A stretch of DNA of 64,000 nt, taken from Dermanyssus gallinae (lineage: Eukaryota > Arthropoda > Arachnida > Mesostigmata > Dermanyssidae). Within the stretch, counting starts at the first letter, position 1. Each line of letters opens with the position of its first letter. Shown here piece by piece: positions 59,361-64,000 of this stretch. Both the position numbers and the translations under genes were made by a program. The stretch spans positions 62,001 to 126,000 of the forward strand of contig QVRM01003910.1 of assembly GCA_003439945.1 (NCBI GenBank), written 5' to 3'. The notes below the pieces were generated by a model. The model did no database searches. It was not told the DNA's origin and saw only the letters and a list, made by a program, of their open reading frames with translations.

Positions 59361-60330
59361 AGCGTAGCTATAGGATCTCTGGGATCCAAAAACAGCAAAG
59401 ACCCTAGTTCAAGATAAACGTATATAGAGAATGCAACGATATCCTTAATGAGAACTAAGCTTACATGCAAATGTTTTAACGTACGTTCGCTATGCAGTTA
59501 GAGGATTTTATTTATCTTTTCACGATATTTCGGACTTTCGTGAAAATCGCATCTCTAACGGGGTACTCCTTTTCTGATCTTAGTTCTGAATACGCCACCC
59601 TGCCCTAACGCTGACGTTACCGGCTCATCAGAACTTCTAGCATGCGACATTATCCTCAGGAACCAAATGCTTTGCGTAGCGTATTCCTCCCCAACAGGAT
59701 CACGTGATTTTTTTTATGAACGAATATGAATACTGGTTGATAAAGTATCCAAGCTAATAGCCCCGGATCACACGTTTGTCCTAGTGGAAGTCTTACATTT
59801 CCGCGACTTTGACTAGGCATCACTTAGTAGGCAAAATTGCTAAGCTTGCATAGAACGCAATCTTATTTTAAACTGTAAAGTTGTTGGCCATGTGCACTCT
59901 TAATGAATAAAGTATATGCACGTACTTATATAGCTACAAATACTAGTTTTAGGTCAGCATGTATATCCTATCAATCAAAATCTTATTCTCTGCGGGTACG
60001 CTTCTAAGCTGCCAGAGTCCTCCACACTTTCAACTTTCACTTTAACTCCGCCAGGACAGGCACGGCGCCATCGCTCGTATCAGATGTGAATTTATCAGCA
60101 GCAAACATCTTGTAGCGTCTAGATGAACTCGAAAAGCAAACTGAGTAGCACTCCGGCTGGGATACCCATTTGTCTCCAATACATATGTCTTCAATAAGCT
60201 AGGCAAATGTTCATCCAATATGTCGACTGAGTCAAAAATGTAATGCTGGCTCGCCGATGTTTGTTGCAAACTATTTATATACCGTTAGGGGAGTTGTGAA
60301 AGAACTAAGAATGACCCCCTACGATATCAT

Positions 60331-60366
<36 letters not shown>

Positions 60367-61970
60367 GACGACATTAAAAGAAAAAATAGAAACGCCCGAG
60401 TCGCGTACGTCTTTTCAAGACACGCTGAATATTTATTAGAGTGGATGAAAGGTCTTGACCTAAATCTGTCAGTTAGTAAATGCACCGCCCTTCATTTTGG
60501 ACATAATAATCCAGGCCAAACATATGGCATGAACTGCCTCGCAATGCTTCGCGTAAAGCTTTCCACCATTTTTGCTTGGCCAATTTTAGTACGTGCATCT
60601 TCTCTCGAATGACATGCCGCGGGCAGCTGACTGTATAATTGTGTAATCTGCATAAGTGTTTATGTCATATGCATACTCAATATGAGTGAAATAAATATGA
60701 TGATTATGATGATAGTATATGCATCTTACGTACGGAGACTTGATTTAATGATGAATCAAGATAAATTGACACGATTGCATGAGATGACCTAGAAACAAAA
60801 TCGCCTCTAACGCAGGTAGAGCTATCGTGACGTACCTAAATCATTCAGTAGCCTGACCTTAGGGAAAGTTGAAACTAAGCAAAGAAACATAATGCTAAAC
60901 ATGTTTAGAATTACATATACATAGTGCAATAAGGAGGGCGAGAAATGATGTACCGATGCTCGTTGCTGCCAAAGGTATTTTTAGCAGTATGTTGCCTTCA
61001 AGAGTAGCGGTAATCAATCTTTGAGTAGATAAAATTTCGCAGTATGTATTGTAGATAGTTGCAGCAATGCCCTCTGTTCCAGTTTTTCTAATTAGCGCGT
61101 TTTGCTCTTGTTATATTGCTGCTAACGCGACAGGTTTGCATATATATATATATATATATAATAGTAGTCCTAGCACCCATTTTTGAGGGGGGGCATGCTG
61201 ACCACTCATCGACGGGTTAGCACTCGCTGTCGTTGAGACGAACGGACCGCGGTATACGGGGATGCCGAAATAAGGTCGAGTAAAGGAGAGTGACGTAGAG
61301 ATAGGTAGATAACTCAAACAAGAGAACGTCATGCTGTCTGCATGAGATATCAGTGCACAGTGTTGAATCTAGGCGTTCTGATTGGGGGTGGGTGGTGGGG
61401 GGGTCGGGCAGCCATGCATACATGAGATGGCCACGGCCAGATAGATGTCAGCCAGATGCTCTGCTGTCACTTTGGTGTCATTGGTGACCCCGTAGTACTA
61501 TGAGCGGATGGAATCCGAGACTAGCCACTGCGTCCAGAACCGTGGCTGTCTTCGCAGGGCGTCGTTTCCGGTGGGCTCTAGATACGCCGGCCTAGATACG
61601 CCGGGTTCAGCGTGCGTCACAAACGAGCGTGCTTTTCGGCACCGGCATCGGACACAATGGAGGCGCATCAATATGCCACCGGCCAACTTCCACCAGCCAC
61701 ACACCGAGGACATAACCAGCTTTGCGACGGACACTGTACGGGTACGCCGCATGGTGGTATCAGCAGCAGCAGCGACAGCAGCTTCTCTATCTGGCAGGTT
61801 TGTGGTCGCACCAGTAACAGCAGCAACAGCACCCCTCAATGCTGTTGTGCAGCACCCCTCAGCATTCTAGTTACAGGTTTGCAACGCGTGCGTTCTCATC
61901 CTTTTTCATGTATTGTCGTCATGCCGCTTATTTCTCTCATTCATGTTCCCGTTTAATGTAGTACAGTATT

Positions 61971-62017
<47 letters not shown>

Positions 62018-62220
62018 GTTTTCTCTATGCGGTTCAGTACGCTACAAGTCTTCCTTAAATCATTGTACGCCCTTGCAAACGGTGGCTCGCGGTGCCTGAT
62101 GTCTCCGTATCTATTTAGTTGTTAAACAGCTCAGAACTGTGTGCCCCCACTTAATAGTTATGACAAACAGAGGAGGTATTTAATAGACTTGTAAGGAGTA
62201 TATATATATATATATATAAT
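59361..62220. other. Unassigned region
   Basis: TA tracts at 60334-60363, 61138-61160, 61974-62005 and 62199-62219. A plus segment ending at CTGGCAG|GTTTGT (61797) reads ISSSSDSSFSIWQ and could be an exon; evidence is thin. The minus frame at 60042-60269 shows no recognised motif. Otherwise nothing was seen. Confidence 0.3.
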
Positions 62221-62224
62221 CACT

Positions 62225-62620
62225 TTAGACGTGGAACAGGGCCACATCTCAGACCTCTGTTGTTTGCGCTGCTTATCGCAAACCCACCGAGCCGCATACA
62301 GAACCGACATCCGGCAGTTAACATCATCATGTACTCGCTTGATCTAGTACTCTACAGAGGCAGCAGGTTTTACCTCCAGTAGGCATTTGCTCTGTTGGCA
62401 GCCTATGTGAACAAAGGCGGCCTCGAGATCAATACAGGAAAGACGAATGCCATGAAATTCGGAAACGCATACCGGCTAACAGAGTGTGACCCGCTCAAAC
62501 TATACAGGCAGGAGCTAAAGTTGGTTAAGAGACTCACACACCTAGACATCGCACTGAGTTCAGCAAAGACGTGTGCTACCCACAGTAAAAAAAAGGGTAC
62601 GGAATGAGGTAATAGTTGCG
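62225..62620 (+). pseudogene. LINE reverse transcriptase fragment, unit 1
   Basis: One plus frame, read through a TAG at 62380-62382, runs PLLFALLIANPPSRIQ, NIIMYSLDLVLYRGS, then AAYVNKGGLEINTGKTNAMK and LVKRLTHLDIALSSAKT. These are RT palm and thumb motifs (LSPLLF..., YADDLVLY, L.IN..KTK.M.F, ...YLG). The catalytic ADD is replaced by SLD, so it is inactive. This is a different lineage from the R1-like relics, to judge by the motif spacing. Its 3' part is duplicated in tandem. Confidence 0.65.
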
Positions 62621-63002
62621 TCAATGACAGTCAAATGGTGCGCAGATACTTTCATCTAAGACTCTACTGCGAACGAAACGCGAAACGATCCAACTACTAA
62701 AAGTCTACAAAAGTTGACTAACGAGAGAAAACTATACAAAACAAAATACAGATCCGAAAGCAAAGAGAACTAACTCATTAACGGCCTCTCTCTCTTTAAA
62801 CGCGAATTTCCGGTTTAAATAGACTACACTTTATATATAAATTAATATTTGGCTTGGCGTTGGGCTCGCTGTTTTAGTTGCAGTTCTTGCATCAGAGGCT
62901 ATCGCTCGACATTCAACGAGGAAATGCAGCGTCTGTTCGAGGCACATTGTTGAACTGGGCTAACCCTTCGTTAGAGAACCCGTGACCACACGTTCGCGCG
63001 GA
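62321..63002. repeat. 682-bp tandem duplication, unit 1
   Basis: Starts ACATCATCATGTACTCGC and ends CACGTTCGCGCGGA. By eye it is identical throughout to unit 2 (63003-63684). It covers the RT fragment from NIIMYS onward plus ~380 bp of downstream noncoding sequence. Confidence 0.9.
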
Positions 63003-63684
63003 ACATCATCATGTACTCGCTTGATCTAGTACTCTACAGAGGCAGCAGGTTTTACCTCCAGTAGGCATTTGCTCTGTTGGCAGCCTATGTGAACAAAGGC
63101 GGCCTCGAGATCAATACAGGAAAGACGAATGCCATGAAATTCGGAAACGCATACCGGCTAACAGAGTGTGACCCGCTCAAACTATACAGGCAGGAGCTAA
63201 AGTTGGTTAAGAGACTCACACACCTAGACATCGCACTGAGTTCAGCAAAGACGTGTGCTACCCACAGTAAAAAAAAGGGTACGGAATGAGGTAATAGTTG
63301 CGTCAATGACAGTCAAATGGTGCGCAGATACTTTCATCTAAGACTCTACTGCGAACGAAACGCGAAACGATCCAACTACTAAAAGTCTACAAAAGTTGAC
63401 TAACGAGAGAAAACTATACAAAACAAAATACAGATCCGAAAGCAAAGAGAACTAACTCATTAACGGCCTCTCTCTCTTTAAACGCGAATTTCCGGTTTAA
63501 ATAGACTACACTTTATATATAAATTAATATTTGGCTTGGCGTTGGGCTCGCTGTTTTAGTTGCAGTTCTTGCATCAGAGGCTATCGCTCGACATTCAACG
63601 AGGAAATGCAGCGTCTGTTCGAGGCACATTGTTGAACTGGGCTAACCCTTCGTTAGAGAACCCGTGACCACACGTTCGCGCGGA
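63003..63684. repeat. 682-bp tandem duplication, unit 2
   Basis: Head-to-tail copy of unit 1, carrying a second RT fragment (63077-63289, plus) with the same TAG. Apparent lack of differences implies a very recent event or an assembly error. Confidence 0.9.
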
Positions 63685-63721
63685 GACAATTGTTCACTCC
63701 AAAGTGCTAACATAGCAAAGT

Positions 63722-63850
<129 letters not shown>

Positions 63851-64000
63851 AAAAAACATGCAGACAGGATATTGCTTATAGCGCTAATATAGTAACAACA
63901 ATAATTCAGAGTTATGCTGAAAGTTGCTAATATTTCCGCCATATTTGCTAAGCTGGATTTTAGCGATGTAGTGCATTGAGCTGAGCTAGTGCTGTCGTAG

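Noticed and set aside
61217..61423. Minus-strand frame near a GGTGGG-rich patch
   Set aside because: Low complexity, no supporting signals.

Overview
This looks like a non-coding-rich stretch of an arthropod nuclear genome. The evidence is widely spaced exons with GT/AG junctions, glutamine-tract exons, Tc1/mariner DNA transposons, R1- and R2-type retrotransposon relics and a tRNA-derived SINE family. A parasitiform mite or another chelicerate is my guess, but nothing here proves the taxon. There are no operons, rRNA genes, CRISPR arrays or viral genes that I can support. The most pervasive feature is (TA)n microsatellite: more than 30 tracts, many of them directly against transposon ends.

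The only clear host gene lies on the minus strand. Eight candidate exons run downward from about 25.1 kb to 0.5 kb (24793-25125, 17587-18483, 15591-15784, 13810-14420, 10563-11064, 8067-8544, 2540-2680, 542-862), with a possible further upstream exon at 50150-50263. The predicted protein is long, low in complexity and rich in Ser, Gln, Gly and Pro, with several poly-Gln tracts. Most exon phases agree; the junction into the 14 kb exon does not. I do not recognise the protein family. Both ends are missing: no start codon, stop codon or promoter could be assigned.

By region: 0-25 kb holds the exons, with introns carrying four copies of one SINE (283-457, 7306-7455, 10292-10466, 18841-19036), a decayed LINE (5940-6310), a 5'-truncated R2-clade retrotransposon (about 11110-13330), tandem repeats and a palindromic foldback element (20835-21075). 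At 25-32 kb there is a Tc1 transposon with a frameshifted DD34E transposase (27338-28902) and a dead R1-clade LINE (30130-31301). At 36-40 kb a mariner-family element (36203-38807) is separated by only a TA tract from a 1 kb noncoding foldback element (38832-39860) with the same terminal bases. At 46.7-47.2 kb there is an older relic of the same mariner family. At 57.4-59.4 kb there is another R1-like LINE relic. At 62.3-63.7 kb a LINE fragment sits in a perfect-looking 682-bp tandem duplication.

No new multi-gene system stands out. The observations most worth checking are the SINE family with its hairpin tail, the mariner gene broken by three UAG codons all at tryptophan positions, the second open frame in the 10.8 kb exon served by two splice acceptors 5 nt apart, the link between transposon ends and TA tracts, and the perfect 682-bp duplication.
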